Part shown: in pieces, positions 26,301 to 41,300 of the stretch
Layout: every line of letters starts with the position of its first letter
Numbering within the stretch: position 1 is the first letter of the stretch
Assembly (NCBI GenBank): GCA_014549065.1
Contig: JACDOX010000564.1
Span: forward strand, 2,880-66,879
Reading direction: 5' to 3'
DNA from: Cardinalis cardinalis
Lineage: Eukaryota; Chordata; Aves; Passeriformes; Cardinalidae
DNA length: 64,000 bases
Translations under genes and position numbers: made by a program
The notes under the pieces: model-generated
What the model saw: only the letters and a program-made list of their open reading frames with translations
Told to the model about the DNA's origin: nothing
The model's database searches: none

Positions 26301-29300
26301 GAAGTTCCAGGCTTGGCAGCTGCCTGAGAAAGCACAGAACTAATGAACTCAAGAAATAAGATGCTCTAACAACAGTTGCAACCCAGCAAAAAGCTCCAAG
26401 CTAATTCACCAGCCAAATCTGTATCATTCTCAGGCACTGCCAAGTGGGTCCAAGAAGTCACTGCTGAGATTGTCAGGAGAAGAATTAAAGTAAGTAGTCT
26501 ATGGGGTCTTGGGAGGCCANAGGGACATGTTTTAGCCATCACCCTAAAACTCATCTCAAAGCCATATTTAACAAAGGTGACGGTGGAATTGGTCTTTTGC
26601 TGCAAGATTTCAGCAGGGATAGATGAACTCCTACCTCCAGGACAAGTTCCTTTTGCTCCACTTGGTGACAGCCTGGGCAAATCGCTTCCTCCTGGTCTCT
26701 TCAATGGTGAGGTCGGGCAGAGAACAGCGAGGGGTCTTCATCAGCTCCAGGGTGGCTTCATCTAGGGTTAGAGANAAAACAAGAAATCATGGGAATGGTG
26801 GGTTAAGAAATCCCAGGGGGACAAAGAGATAGGAAATGAAGTGCTAAGAATGAACCAGAAGAGCAAAAAGGATACTCAGGAGCCCACTGGGGACATGGCA
26901 CCAGCCCCAGCATGTTGTGGTGACACCCACAGAACACTGAGCCCCCTATGTCTCACTGCTGCTCCCACCACTGGACAGCAATTCCTGCTGGAAGCCCACC
27001 TGTGGCCAGCTTTGATCATGCTTTTAAACATATTTTTTCAAATATTCTGTCTTGTTCTCTCTTGATGAATTTCCAAGGAGAGACATTCACATATAAATAA
27101 ACTCCATCTCTGTTCAGCTAGGAGCTTATTTGAAAAATGTCCAGGTTCTTTCTTAATAATTTTTTTTAAATGAATGAGAGCTTGAAGTGTCTATTCTCAC
27201 CAGCTGAAATGCAAAAAAGTTGTTTCATTCACTCATTTCCCCGCTGACTTTACCTCTTAAACTCTGTTTTCATGAACAAACCCACAGCTATGACCTGTGC
27301 AGGGCAGGCATCCCTCCCATCCCCAGACTGTTTCAAACACCCCCTCTGAAAANGCAATTTGAATGGCCACTCCAGTTCCAAGGTCTCCTGCAGCTTGTGA
27401 TGCAGTGGAAGAGAAATTATTGCACATGCTCAATTAAGATCAGAGAAAGGAAGTCCTCATGTTGGGATGCAGCTGTGCCTTCAGGAGACCAGCAGAGGGA
27501 TGCTGGGATGTTGGGATGGATAGAGACTCGCCTGCTAATTAGCCGCTACTCCTTAATTGTGTCCCAAGCAGCAGAAGCATGCTGGCCCCATGGCAGGAGG
27601 GTCACAGAGGGGAGGAGAGCAGAGAGGCGTCCTTCTGCAGGCCAGGATAATGCTGGCTTTCTCCTTCCCTCAATGAAGGCTTTGAGAGGAATGACCCCAG
27701 CCACGCTGGTGAACTCTTGCTTCTTCAGCCTCCCCTTGGACTTCTCCCTCCCAGGCAGATGCGCCTGCCACACAGATGCCACTGCCTGCCTCTGCTGGCC
27801 AATGGAGCTGCTGGAGAAGGTGATGGGCTCCCAGCTGGCTGGGCATGACTGAGGAGTACCTGGAGCTGCTGTGGCTCAGTGAGATCCCAGGAGAGCCCCA
27901 AAGAGCCTCCTGAAAACAAAGTTGGGGTGATGCAACATCATCCTTCTCCCTTCCCTGTCTGTGCCCCAGCAGCAAGGAACCCAAAATATCTTTGCACGCA
28001 AATTGGGAGGCTTAATCAGAATTTTTGTTCAATTCAATTTGATGCTGCTAGTAAAGCTTTGAACAGGACAACTTTCTCCCTTTTTTTCCTTCTGTCTTTT
28101 TAAATTTTTTTGTTGGTTTATTTATTTATTTATTTATTTGAACACACCAAGAGCTATTTTAATCACACTGAGAACCCCAAGGGTCTGTGGGTCTGTTGAA
28201 ATAATTGCTCGCCTCAGGTTCTTGAAAACACAAGGCAACAGAGCACCTGAGCCATGTAATTACTCTTACAGCTCCAAACNGGGCCATATGCTCCACCCAC
28301 GGTGGAGCTTTTCCTGCTGCTGCAGGAAACACAGGAGAGGGAGAGTCCCTTCTCCCTCACGGACCTGCAAGAAGCCATCCCTGTCTCGCTCTGCACCAAG
28401 GAGAGGAGGGGTCATGAGCCACTGACCTAGGACTCCTGTAGCCTCAAGCCCCCCGAACCTCTGCATGGCAGTGATGGCCTTGGTGAGCTCCTCCTGCGTC
28501 TGCAGCTGCCCCGTGACAGGGTCCGGAGGAGGCAGATACCCAAATTTTGTCAGCCAGTCCTGTGAAACAAGGCGAAGGGGAAATGAGCAAAGGAAAGGAA
28601 GAAAATACAGGGAATGATGCTCTGAAGGTCCTTTCCGTCCACTGCACCCTGATAGTTTGAGGGCCTTAGCTTAATGGTTGGACTTGATGATCTCAAGGGT
28701 CTTTTCCAACTTAAATGATTCTGTGGGGGTGTCTTGTTTTACCTTGCTTGGTTCATCCCCCTGGGCAGAGCATCTCACAATGCTCTTTACATTTTGCTCT
28801 TTACAAGACTCATAATGTATATACAAGACTCATATACGCTCTTTACAAGACTCATAATATTATCAGTCATGCAGTGAGACTCAATGGTCCTTCAGTGGAA
28901 GGGACAAAGAAAACTGCCCCACCTGGTTTTAACAGGCAGCCTAATTAAAGAGAAGATAAGTGCCCTACCTCTTAACAGATAAGGACAGAATACACACCCC
29001 CAGCCACATCTTGCATTTGCAACAGAAGACACTTGACTTTCACACCAGGATTTTGTTTGGAAATAAACTTAGCCATGAAGTCTCCAAGCCCACTTTGTGC
29101 CACACAGTTATCCAAGACCTGAGGCAGATGACCTCAGCATTGACACAAAACAGCCCTTCTCTCCAGCATTTCCACACTCCCTGGTTTAATCATCTTCCTG
29201 CCAGCTGACCTAAAGTATTTACAGCCAGGTGTGGGTCTCTCAATCACCAGAAAGCAGCAGGGACCTGTGGAACCCCTGGATGTCCCTCTTTCCCAAAGCC

Positions 29301-32300
29301 TAGGCAAGCACAGCCATGTGCCAGTGATCCCCTTGCCACAGGCATCTCATTAAACCCAAACCCACTGTTCAGTCAGAATTTCTCTCTAAAAGGACAATAT
29401 ATCTTTATGAAGATTTCTCTCTTTCTCTCTTCAGGCTAAAATTGATGAGAAAAAATGCTATAAATCTCCTTCTTACAACTGCTTTTTAAAGTGAATTACC
29501 TTTCTAAATCCTTTCTCCCTCTCTCCTTCCCTTCCCTTGGCAGAAGAATGAGCAAGGAATAGTAAAACTGCACGCAGGGGATGCCATAAACACCTGCTCT
29601 CTATTTTCTTTATCTGTATCAAACATTGATCTGTTGAGCCTCTTGTAGACTGATATTGATCCAGACTTCCACTGCAGCCAATACACCACAAATTGATAGT
29701 AGCCAGATTAGGGCCAGAAGCCAGTAGCTACTTATCGCTACATTCCGAATGTCTCATAGTTTGGGGTGACCTGCAGCTGCCGCCCTAAATGCCACAGAAC
29801 CCCCAGCCCCTCTCTGCAAAGTTNGGTTAAACAGATTCACACTTACTGAGCTTTGTAAGAGATCTCCTCAGGATTGTTGTGACTTTCCATTGGGGAGCAC
29901 AGCCTGCTGTGCCGGTTTTCTCACTAGCATTTAACTTCCCTCCCAATCCTCCTTCACAGTTGCCTTATTTCAGTGGGATACTGTGCTCAGGAAACAGCTT
30001 ATCTGGCCACTTCTTGTTGATTAATGCAACTCCATTAGCCACCACCTTGCTGGGAATGCGTAAGCATCATCACAGCCCTTCCCTGCCATCGGGCTCATGG
30101 CTAGGTGCAGTGCCGTCCCCTCTACTCCCCTGCAACTATTTTTCCCTTTGCATAGCCAAGCCATTTGTGACAGAAATTAGAGACACAATTCATCTTTGAT
30201 TCTTTGTGAGAAATTGGCTGTGACATGGAGGTCGGCAGCTGGCCCATCAATTGCTGAGGATGGTGGAGTTTAATTTGGATTCTTCCCTGGCCATGGAGAC
30301 AGCGTCATTTATCCTCTGATGACAGTGGAGACACTGCCACATCAGAGACAGGCACAACTCGACTGTCCTTGGGGGCTCCTAGGGATGGAGGTGGCAGCAA
30401 AAGGCCGGGGAAAGCAACAGCAGAGGGATATCTAACAAAAGTTGTGCAGGTCTTCTTTCCTTCCTAAACCCAAGGGATAGAGAAAGCACAAACACAAATG
30501 GACACCCCAAAGCAAATTGGGGGCTTTCTACACAAAAGATGGAATGAGTGATCAGAGATCACAAATCCTTCACCTGATCTACCTTGCAAGCACCGATTTC
30601 CCTTAATCTGATTTTTCATCTAGACCATCACGTTTATCCTGCTTTACTCAGATCCCCCTTAGTTTTATAGAACTCTGTGATCTTGCTCTTATTCAGCTCT
30701 TTTCCATGTAGGGTTTTTGACTGGTTTCCTCTCTCCTTTTAAGCAAAGCCAATTCATAACATTGAACTTTAACATTTAACATTCTACTTTTGCTGTGGCA
30801 GAAAATTTCATGAGGGAGACTGAAGCTGGCTTGAAGATGAGAAAGAACAGCAGAAATTATCTGCCTAATTATCTGTGTGCCCCATGAAAGCCTCTCAGAT
30901 ATTTTCTTGTCCTTAATAATGACAATGGCTAAATTTACATACTTCCATAAATAAGAATATGAAAACATTTTCCACTGAGATAACTTCAACACATCCCCAT
31001 CTTATTTCCCCCTTAATAAAAAAGCACTTTTTTTGCCAACTCTCATTAGCTTAAAATGTTTAAATGAAATAGTGATTTCAGCTGAAAGCTAAAATTCTTT
31101 GAACATATTTCTTGCCTGAGCCGGCACTACAAAAATTTTTCCTTAAAAGTGTGCTGTGCTAAATGAATTGACCTACTCCCACAAGAAGATTCAGCTTCAA
31201 TAACTATTTCAAAAGTAAAAAAAATTGCTTCATCAAAAAAATGAGGAGCTTAACCCAATGTCTAGCAATCTTCTGGCTCTGAAAGGAGCTGGGAACTAGT
31301 GGGGCTGAGCTACATGACTCATGCCATGCCCCAGAGTAGGTACCTTGGTCTGAGGCTCACATGATCCCAGCTCAATTTTTGTAGGAATCACCACCAGCAA
31401 GGATGGTCTGGAGCCAAGTCCAGAATGAATCTTCCAATCCAGCTCCACTACTGAGCAATACAGAATTAAAGGCTCCACACTGTGCTGGCTCCTGTTCAGG
31501 AAAAGGATTGAAAAAAAAAAAAAAAAAAAAAGAAAAAAAAGAAGAAGAACTGCATGCCGAGCAGAAAGATCCAAAACCACCCACCCATCTGCCCCTCCTC
31601 TCTGCCAGCTAAACACAGCTGTCAGCAAGAGCCCTGGTGCTACACAGTGCATAGCAACAGCCACACATTGCCTACAAACCACAGTTGGGATGTTTGTGGA
31701 CAAAACAATGTCCCTTCTGGGAGCTGGAGGGCCCCCTTGCCCCATTCCCGATTGTGGGACTTGCACCATGTCCTCAGCAGTGGGAAAAGCCACTGCAACT
31801 GTCTCAGGACAGGGGTACTAGGAAAAGTGAAAGAAAAAAGAAAAAAAAAAAAAAAAAAAATTCCCCATTTCCCCCTGGTTTCATTCTACCATCCTACCAT
31901 CGGCGGTATGCAATAAAAGATTTACACAGTCCTAAACCAACTGCTCCAGACCAGAGTCTGCCTTTGCAACGGGACCCTGTAAGCAATGCCACAGTGTCAC
32001 TCCTTCATGAAGCAGTTCCACATGTGTGTTTGGAGACAGATTACTCACTCGGCTGGCTACAAATAAACTGTATTTTTTTTTTCATCTGGGTTCCCATCTG
32101 TAATGGGGAAAATGTTAAAAAAATGTTTAACAGAATTCAAAACTACAAATATTTTTCACTTTTATTTTTCCCATTTGGAGAAGCACAAAGTTAAGAAAAA
32201 ATGGTAATGCAGTTCTCCTCTCTGCAAACAAGCTCTGCTTCAATCTTGGACTTTTTTTTTTGCTCCTAAAGCCACCTGAATGGAATACCAGGTAGCAGCC

Positions 32301-35300
32301 AGGGACTGGAGCTTTCCAGGGTCAAGTGATCACCCAGAGCAAAGCATTACCATCCAGAGTAGTGAGGCCTCTGGTATTACTTATGCAGAGACGATTTTCA
32401 GATTAAAAGGGCAATTTNATTTCTTTCATCTCTCCACTTCCTTTGAATCAACATCCTTTTGTTCTAGAACCTACTTACCTGCTTCATTTTAAAACAGACG
32501 TAGATATTGCCCCTCTTTTATGGAAGATTTATGAGCTCTGTAGGTCTGCTTTTACAAATATGAATATTATATAAGATGATCTGCCACAGGCAAAGGAAAG
32601 ACTCGGTCAGCAAGTTTTCTTCCTGACGATTTCTTTTTAAGGGTGGTAGGTTGGATTTTACAAGAGGACAAACCAGTTCAGGATAACAAGGAGAGGATAA
32701 ACAGGATAAACAGCAAAACAGAAATCAGGATAAGCAGGAAAATTATACTCAAGCTGGCTCCACAATTCTGTCTGCTCTTGTAGTATTAAAATGACCATCT
32801 ATCTAAAGCTTAGCCCGAAACAATCAGGACATTTTTTTCTCTTGGAGAAAAACAGCCTTAATCCCATAGAGGTCATAACATTCCCTTTGCTCAGGGATGG
32901 AGATTGTTATCCTCAGTGTACCCAGCCTGTTGCCAAGCCGAGAGAAGAGCAGAGCTTTACCACAGTCCCTCACTCCTTGGCAGATGCATGAACCGGACCC
33001 TAAACTTTGCACCATTATCTCAGACTGTCTCCATACCCATCCCATCAAAGCTGAACAAAGAAACTGGGGTAACTGGGGTTAAATTGAGAACACTGCTGGC
33101 AGGGGTACAAGCAGCGCCCTCAGTGCTCTGCCTGAAGGTGTTGGTGGCAATACTCACGGGCTCTTCTCCCTGGTCTGTGTCATGGCCACCAACATTTCTC
33201 CAGGCACCTCTTTGCAGCCAGTGACTAACACACCCCCAGAGACCATCTGGATGTGCAACATGCATTGAGAAGATCCCAGTATGTCACAATTTCCAAATCT
33301 TTGGGGCAGTCCAAGGCTTCAGCAGAAGCAAGTTGTCCTCCATTGAAAACATCTCTTTTATTAATAGTCTTGGAAAAGCCTAAGCAAACTGCACCTTTTT
33401 TCATTAATCAAGTGACAAGTTGGTTTTATTCATTTAAAAAGGGTGTTGTTATGGCTGGGAGCTTAAATCCTTACCCTGACCTGAACCTGGCCCTTGGCCT
33501 TCTGGCAGGGGCACCCCGCTCCCTACCAACCATGCCCCATTCCCTGGGCTGCAGCAAGAGCACAAACCACCCCACCACTCTCCTCCACAGCTCTTCTCCT
33601 GCCTTCCATGCTGGATAACCACAGAGAAACAAGCCTTGTTTCAGTGGAGTTGCCCAGAGACAAGAGGACTTTTCCTGCCAGAAGTCCTGTTCTACCCTGC
33701 AACCATGCTTCACACATGCAAGGGAAGAAAATCCAAACATACTAGTCAACAAAATTAATGACCCAGATTAGTAAAACAAAGCTACAACTCAAACATCTGG
33801 AACTAATTTTCAAATTACACTTTGCTTTATCTCTGCAGCTACCATTAAATAGGGTTGAAGCTTTTAAATAATAATAATTTAAAAAATTCCCAACACCACA
33901 AGCTAGATTAAAGGAAATTGCTTTGAGCTGTTTGAGGTTTTATTCCAAGTTATCGAAGGTTTACAGTATTACAATTTTTACAGCCATTTTCCTGAGATCA
34001 AAAGACCCCAGGAACAACACCCATTAATTAGAGCAACACATATGGTCCTGCAATACTCAAAGGAGCATGTTCTTGCAATGGAACGGCCCCCAGGCCCCAC
34101 AGAGCCAGCACTTCCCTTCCAAAGGTTGCCACACACCTCTCTAATGAGCTATCGCATGCACACAATCAGCTGATTAATTCATTAGGAGAAAAAAACTGCA
34201 GTTTGGATTACAACCAGGATTTTGGCTGATGCCACTGCTGAACTGCGGGACTAGTTTCATTAGCTGCCATCAGAGGAGTTGCTTGAATCCAAACAGCTCT
34301 CTTTAATTTGAGCAACCATTGTGTACAGAATCCAGGGTGGAAGTTAATGCAGCTGCTAATAACTTCCTCTCCCTAACCCTTGGTTTAAATGTTCCATCAG
34401 TGAAACAGCCAGCAACTGGATGCTAATGCGGCTGCCTGTGGGTCCTGTCAGATGTGGTCAGGTCTGGAATGTAACTTAATGCTCATTAGAACAGTTCTGC
34501 TCATGTTACCACTCTCCTGGGTGTTGGGGGGAGGATGTCCTTCACCTGGCAAGATGGGGACAGAAGAGGGCTGAGGTGACTTGGAGACAAGCCTCATCCA
34601 CCATGCAAGAGCTGTTACACAAGGTGCAAGCATCTCTTTGGTTGGATGGATACCCAGAGCCTTCCCAGAAACACAGACTTAATCAGGAGATGTTGCAGAA
34701 GCAGAAGGAAATTCTCTGCAGACCACAGAAACAGCCTTATCAACCCTTTTGAACTGAAGATCAAAGAACCAATTCCTACCCATAGAAGGGGGACAGAGCA
34801 GTGCAGCACAACAGAGTATTTACTACAGATGGCTTAGATTTCTTTTCAGAGTACCAAAGAGTGACAGAACATATAAACAAGATACAGTTTATTCTGCATT
34901 TTCAACATAAATGTGTATTTTTCTTGGTGGGGATTTAATACACTAGGGCTTTAGGGAGTCCTTCAACCACTGGATGCTTTCCAGCACATCGTAAAAATTT
35001 CCACTTGAAGTCAATAAACAATAAATAAATAAAAAAACCCCAACCAAACAAACAAACAGAAAAAAACCACCAACCCAAAAAAAAACCCCCAAAAACCTGC
35101 ATGTAACTGAAATCCCACATGAACATCAAACAGTGGTTTCAACACTAATAGTTTTCTGTTTCTACATCAGTCCTAGTTTTGCACTATGCTGTCTGTTGTG
35201 GTCAACATGTCAACATTGAGTTATCTAGGAAGGAAAAGAAGAAATGCCGGGTGTATAATGGTCTCTTGAACTGTGATGGGAAGTTAGGTAAGTGACCAAA

Positions 35301-38300
35301 TTAGCATCCTTTTATCTTGCTACAGAAATAGCTCTAAATCACGTAACTCATGGCTGGTTTATGAAAACAGCCCTGCTACTTTGAGCAGACGCGGTTGGAG
35401 GCTGCTGGTGGCAGGCACAGGAGGCTCTCACCTGGCAATGCCATGTCTTGGTGACAGATGCCTATGGTCAGATCCTGCGCTGAACAGCAACCTTGGGACC
35501 TCTGCCTTCCACACAGCACTACTCACTACAAAGGAAAATGTAGTGGAAAATAAAACCACAATGAGTTCTAGTCGTCTGGTGGGCACAGAGGCCAGTAACA
35601 TCACTGGAGGGGAGCTAAACAACCCCTGTGCCCTATTCTATTGAGAAGCACAACAAGCAACTACCATTGCAACATCTGACTCATAAATACTGGCATCAGT
35701 TTGGATGTGCTTTCAAACCCACTTTGGATTATGTGTGTGGCTGGTACCCAGGTTGTGTCCGGCTTTGCATCCTTCAATGTGGTAGCTGTCGGATTAATTC
35801 ACAGGCTTGCTCCACCTCCATTTACACATGATGAACCATGAGTATGGTCTTGATTGACAAATCCAGTGGCTAAGCGGAGTAGAGGAAAACTCAACTCCAG
35901 TGTTAAGAGATGGAGCAACAGGAATCCACAAGACCTGTTAGTCACCACTCTTGAAGCGGCTGCAGATGATGATCTGTGATGTTCACAGCTCACACAAACC
36001 CCAGGACAGGTAGTTCTGGATGCTGGCTCCTTTTGTGCTGGAGACCAGCAGCCAGCATGTGCCCAGATCTGGGAAATCTTTTTCTCTGGCAACTCCCCTT
36101 CTATACCAGCATCACCCACTGTTGTGCTCTGAGCAGGTACGACTAACCTCAGATCTGCTGCGACAGGGCTATATTAAACGTTACCAGATCCAGTTCTGAC
36201 AGCATTTTGTAAGCCCAGAATTCCTCTGCGCATGTGCCCAGCTGCAATCCACANGCAGCCAGGGAAGAGGCTTCCCTGCCTGACACCGCACAATAAATCA
36301 CAGTGAATGATTGCCCTATCCATGAAATCACATCCTCTCTGTATTACAAAAAGGGAAAGCCAAAACTTTGTAAATTCGGAGTTTTCTGGGCACAGGACAG
36401 GACTACCCGTGGTGTCCTGGAGAATTTTGTGCAAGGGTCATCAGAGCCCAAAGCTGCCTGGGAGCTGCTGTGAGCAGAGCCAGCTGGACAGTGCTCCTCA
36501 GGAAACATCTGCTGAAGAGCGGCTGAGAGAACAGAACGTGCCTTGACCTTCCTCTCCCCATGCTTCTCCACCCTGTCTCATCCATACACCAGGGAGAGCA
36601 GCNGCTGTGGCCCATGTCCAAGGGAATCCCAGAATCAGGAGGCTCCCTGAATCCTCTCAGTCACTGGAGTGGGGACACCTGCCCTGCACACAGTGGGGAG
36701 GCTCTGTCAGCACACCGATGTTTGGATTTTTACTTAAAATCTCAAAGCCTCCCAAGTATCTGACACAGGGCTACTGACATCACCCAAAAAGACTGTGCAG
36801 AGAAGTTCTGAACACTCCTATCTTCCCGTTGGATTGAGACCAAGATGAACAAGAGAATGATGCGCTCTTCTAAAAGAAGTACAAATTGCGCTTTACCTAA
36901 ATGAGAATACACATGGAGGTTCTCTTAAGGGGATGACATGATAGGTTCTGATTTTGCTTAATGAGCCTGGCCATCTCACCAGACCTGAACAGCAGATGGC
37001 TCATGGAATGTAGGGAACGTGAGTGTCACATAGAGAGCACAATGGAGTTAATCTATACTCTCTCCCAGTCTCACAGAGATGAGCTAATACTCCTTCAGTT
37101 TCAGNCACTAAACAAAGCATATCTGGCAGCAAACTGAACAGACTGCTATACATCAAAACAAATCCTTGCTAACTCCATTTACCAGATCCTTTGTTAGGAC
37201 AGTGTCCTCTCCAGGAGAGACTCCAGGCCTGTCTCCCTGCAGTATGACCAGGAACACCAGAGTTTGCATAGGCTTGTTCATGTCCTTGTTCGGAGCTCTC
37301 AGTCTCCACACCAGCGTTTAGATTTGCACCTCCAGCATGACTTAGCTTACTCCCCATTTACAGCAGCCAACAACATTTTACCTCAACAAATCAGCTCAGC
37401 CACACATTTTTCTTCCTGTCATTAGTTCGTATATCAGTGCCCTCCTGCCTTCCTTTCCTGCCCTCATAGCATCACACTTCTCTTCAGCCAGCTAAGCTTG
37501 GTAGCCTAGCCCAAGGTAACTTCAGGACACAGTTTAGATTTTCTTGCAGCATGGCTCCCTTTCAGGAGGTTGTAGAAATTCTCCAGTCCTCTGCAAACTA
37601 GGAATTCAAATGCTGTTATCACCACACTTGGTGCTAGGACGGGTCCAAGGACTGGTAACAGCAGGTACGGACCCTGTATTTACATCAGGCTTCTAAATCA
37701 GGACTCAGCAATGAAAATATTGTGACGTTAAGAAATCCATAAATCAGAAGCTGTGCTGGGGTGTGAAACAGAACATCCATTTGGGAGTGAATTAAGCTCT
37801 ACTTATGTCTCCTGTCCCCAGATCTATGTGACTACAGGAACAACACATTTACTTTCTGGTCGGCTTTGTTGCTTTCCCCAGTCTCTTTAAAGCAGTGGTA
37901 TTACAAAGAGCTTTTCTTGTTGAAAGGTTCTTTCTATTAGCTGCACAAGTGTCTCAAACNATTATTGATGCTGTGGGCAACTGGTGAACAGAACAAAAAG
38001 GATCCTTCTGGCTTCACAAACAAAGCTATTTAACCAGAGGAAGCAATAATACCAAAACTCTTGGGTGAAAGTACCAGGAACTCTGCAGAAAGTACTTCAG
38101 GAGCACCTCACAGGCTGCATGAGCTGGAAGAAATTACCCACAGATAGAAAAAGGAGCCCTGCATCACTGCAATGTGTTTGACAATTTTCAAAATGTGACA
38201 AAAAGAAAAAAAAAGAATCTTTAATTATTAAAACAAACTAACTGAAATTAATAATTTAACCCATTATGACCAGTCCAGAGCATTTTCCTAGCATCTGGCT

Positions 38301-41300
38301 ACCAGATAATTCTGCTTTCAGTGAGAATGGGTGTTGATCCATAACCCAGGACCAAAACTCAGGCTGTTCGCAGAAAACAACCATAACAGAGCAGAGACCA
38401 AACAAATCCTAACATTATACTTCTACCCAGAAGGATTCAAATTACATAGTGCCTGACTTTGGCATATGAGCTGAAATACAGAAGTTGCTTTTACTGGTAC
38501 TTACCTCACCCCAAATGCTAATTTAAGGAATAATAAATCTGCCTATCTGTAAACAGTGTTATTTCATTAGGTATTAAAAGTCATGCTGAACTATGTAGCA
38601 CCAATCGTGTACGTACCAGATCACCATAGCTCGGCAAACAGCAACAGCCACTCCCACAAGAGAGTTAGAGCCAAGGACACAGGTCCCAGCCCCTCTCCTC
38701 ACCAAAGACGTGGGAATCCCTCCAGTCATGGAAGTCTCNGTTTTGGTATCCAGGTAAAAGGATCCCATCTGACTGCCCCAGCACTGCTGGTCTCCCAAAC
38801 CTTTCCCTGGCTTGGTTTGACTTTTGCATCACAACCCCTACAGCATAAACAGTAAAGGAAGATGAATGTTTTTATCTTGCTGAATCCTTGCTAAAAGTAC
38901 ATTTCCCCTCTGTAAGGGCTGTATGTATTGGTGGTGATGGCAGGATGAGGCAGATGCCTGTAGTTATGGCCAGCCACTACTCTGTGCTTTGAAGATTTAT
39001 GCAAAAATTCAACTTCTGGTCCCTTCCCAAGATCCATTCCAGCAAGAACAATTCTAGACTATCTTTTGATACCAATCAAACTCATTAAATGGAGAGAACT
39101 CACATTCCTACATAAGCAGAATATGAAATGCAGAGAAACTCCTGGAAGAGAGCAACCTGCACAGCAGAGCAAAAATCCATCTGGTAAATTGGATATGCTT
39201 AATCATGTCAGGTTTGTTTTGCCCTTTTTCCTTTTTTTTTTTTTTTAAAGGATCATATATTTTTACTTCTACAGCTTCATGACACAAGGTCTGTCAACAT
39301 ATTTGATTGAAAATGTCAAAGTGGCTATCTGTATCATGTCACAAGCAGACTCCTTCTCCTTGCGACACCAGGACAGCCCTTCATCAGGAGCAGAGACATG
39401 CCCTGGCATGTTGACTGGGCCACTGCTCTCTTTGGCTATATCTATCAAGTACCATTTATTAACTATATGGGAGCCAGCTGCCCAGACCTGCTGTCTCCTT
39501 TCCTAAATACCACAGAACAATCTCATCTCCTACTAAACTTTGTTCAGAAATGCAATCAGCATCACCCTGCCAAGGCAGTCTATAGGAACTTCCAGTTGGA
39601 CCACACAAACTGCCCACAATTTGCTGACATACCTATTCCAAAAGCTGGGAAAGACACAGTGGTGAAGACCCGTGTGTGGCCATGGCTGCTGCACCCTGAG
39701 GCTCAAGGACTTGGAATGGCGATACTACAACAGAAAGACCAGCAAAATCTGCCAGAAAGGTTGAGGACAACAGAATATGCATGTCCTTGGAGGCACCAAG
39801 GCAAAGCACCAGGTTCTGCTGACTGCACAGCATAGGGTTTTACCTTGACCACCAATGACCTTGCTCAGAAATGCAGGTAATTAGTTTCTTACCCCTAAAA
39901 AGCAGGGTGAATCCTGTCCTTCTTCCCGCTTTGCTTGCAAAAGGAAAGATGCTGCTATGCTCAAATGGCAACTGGCACAGGAGAGCCAAAAATACCACTA
40001 CGTGTTACTCCCCTCCTTACCGCAGGAATGACACAATTTGGTATTTCCACCTGGCAGCTCCAGTCCTGCCCTTCAGAAGATGTTTTGGGGTACATCCAGC
40101 AAGGGTACCACACAGGGCTTTCAAACAGCATTAAGCAGGTTAGATAATGAGACCTCTCTAGCTGTGATAATCAATTAGTTTTGTTAAGTGCTTGTTATTT
40201 TGGATTTTTTTTTCCTACANGCCACCACCACCAGTGTAGACCTTATCCTTTATTTTCTTCCATAGCAAGGGCACAGGCATCTTGGTGCGAGCCGATCTCC
40301 TGATGCTGCGGTGCAATCAACCCACTTTGGCAGACAGCTGTCCCCAAGCAGGGCCACAACAGCAGCCACCAAGGTAGGACACAATCTCTTCTGCAAAGGG
40401 ATGCAACTTTCAAAGCTTAATTAGGACAAGTTCAGTGATCAAGCCATTAAACCAAGTTAACCTTGCTCTTGGTAAAATAACCAATGAAATCAAAACATAN
40501 ACCCCAAAGTCAATGCAAATTTACNCTTTCACATTGATTGCCCATCACATATTTGTCATTACTAATCTAGCAGCACAAAAATGCACATTCTTCTAGCAGC
40601 AGGATAAATAATATGCCTCAATGAACAATAGTATCACTGGCTCTGAGACTGCTGTCTCACAGAGTACACAGATCCTGTCCTTCCTCCAGCAAGATCTCAC
40701 CATGTCAGGAACAGAAATGGCAAAAAGGAAACAGGGAGGAGAAGGGATGGGCTGGACTCACAGTGTCGGGAGCATATTTCCCCTACCTCCTGGTCAGATG
40801 TCCCAACCACCAAACCTCAACTCCTCTCAGCATTCACTCACAGCAGCACTTCATGTTACGCATTATTATCTGTCCTTTTTCCTGGTTAAAGCCACCAGTT
40901 AAAACAAAACAAATGTTTAGGTTTTTTTTTTAAACCTGGCTTAAAAAAAAATAATTTAGCATTATTTCTCATCTCTTGGGTAGCATTTGCAACAGACAGA
41001 CCATTGCTGGGGAANTGGCAAAGCAGTGATGCTGTCAGCTGGCTCCTTGCCACCACTCATGAGACTATAATGGTTAACAAACACCTTTTGCTTCCTTTTC
41101 TGTATTTAATACCACCATTTATAGGGTGAGCTTGTACTGCTTGGGAAAAGCATTGCATTTGTCTATGACTGTCCTGTGAATTTTCCACAAGAAATCAGCT
41201 TTCTGTGAATAGGAATACAGATGACTGCCTGCATTTATAATGAGGTTATGTCAGCTGGCTGGGTGAGAAGAGTGAGGGGTTTGCAAGAGCCTTTTTCCTT

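Noticed and set aside
27220..27852. 210-codon open frame on the plus strand in intron 2
   Set aside because: No family resemblance, contains an N, and lies antisense within a well-defined intron.
31403..32194. Open frames with poly-Lys stretches
   Set aside because: Translation artefacts of the A-rich tracts.
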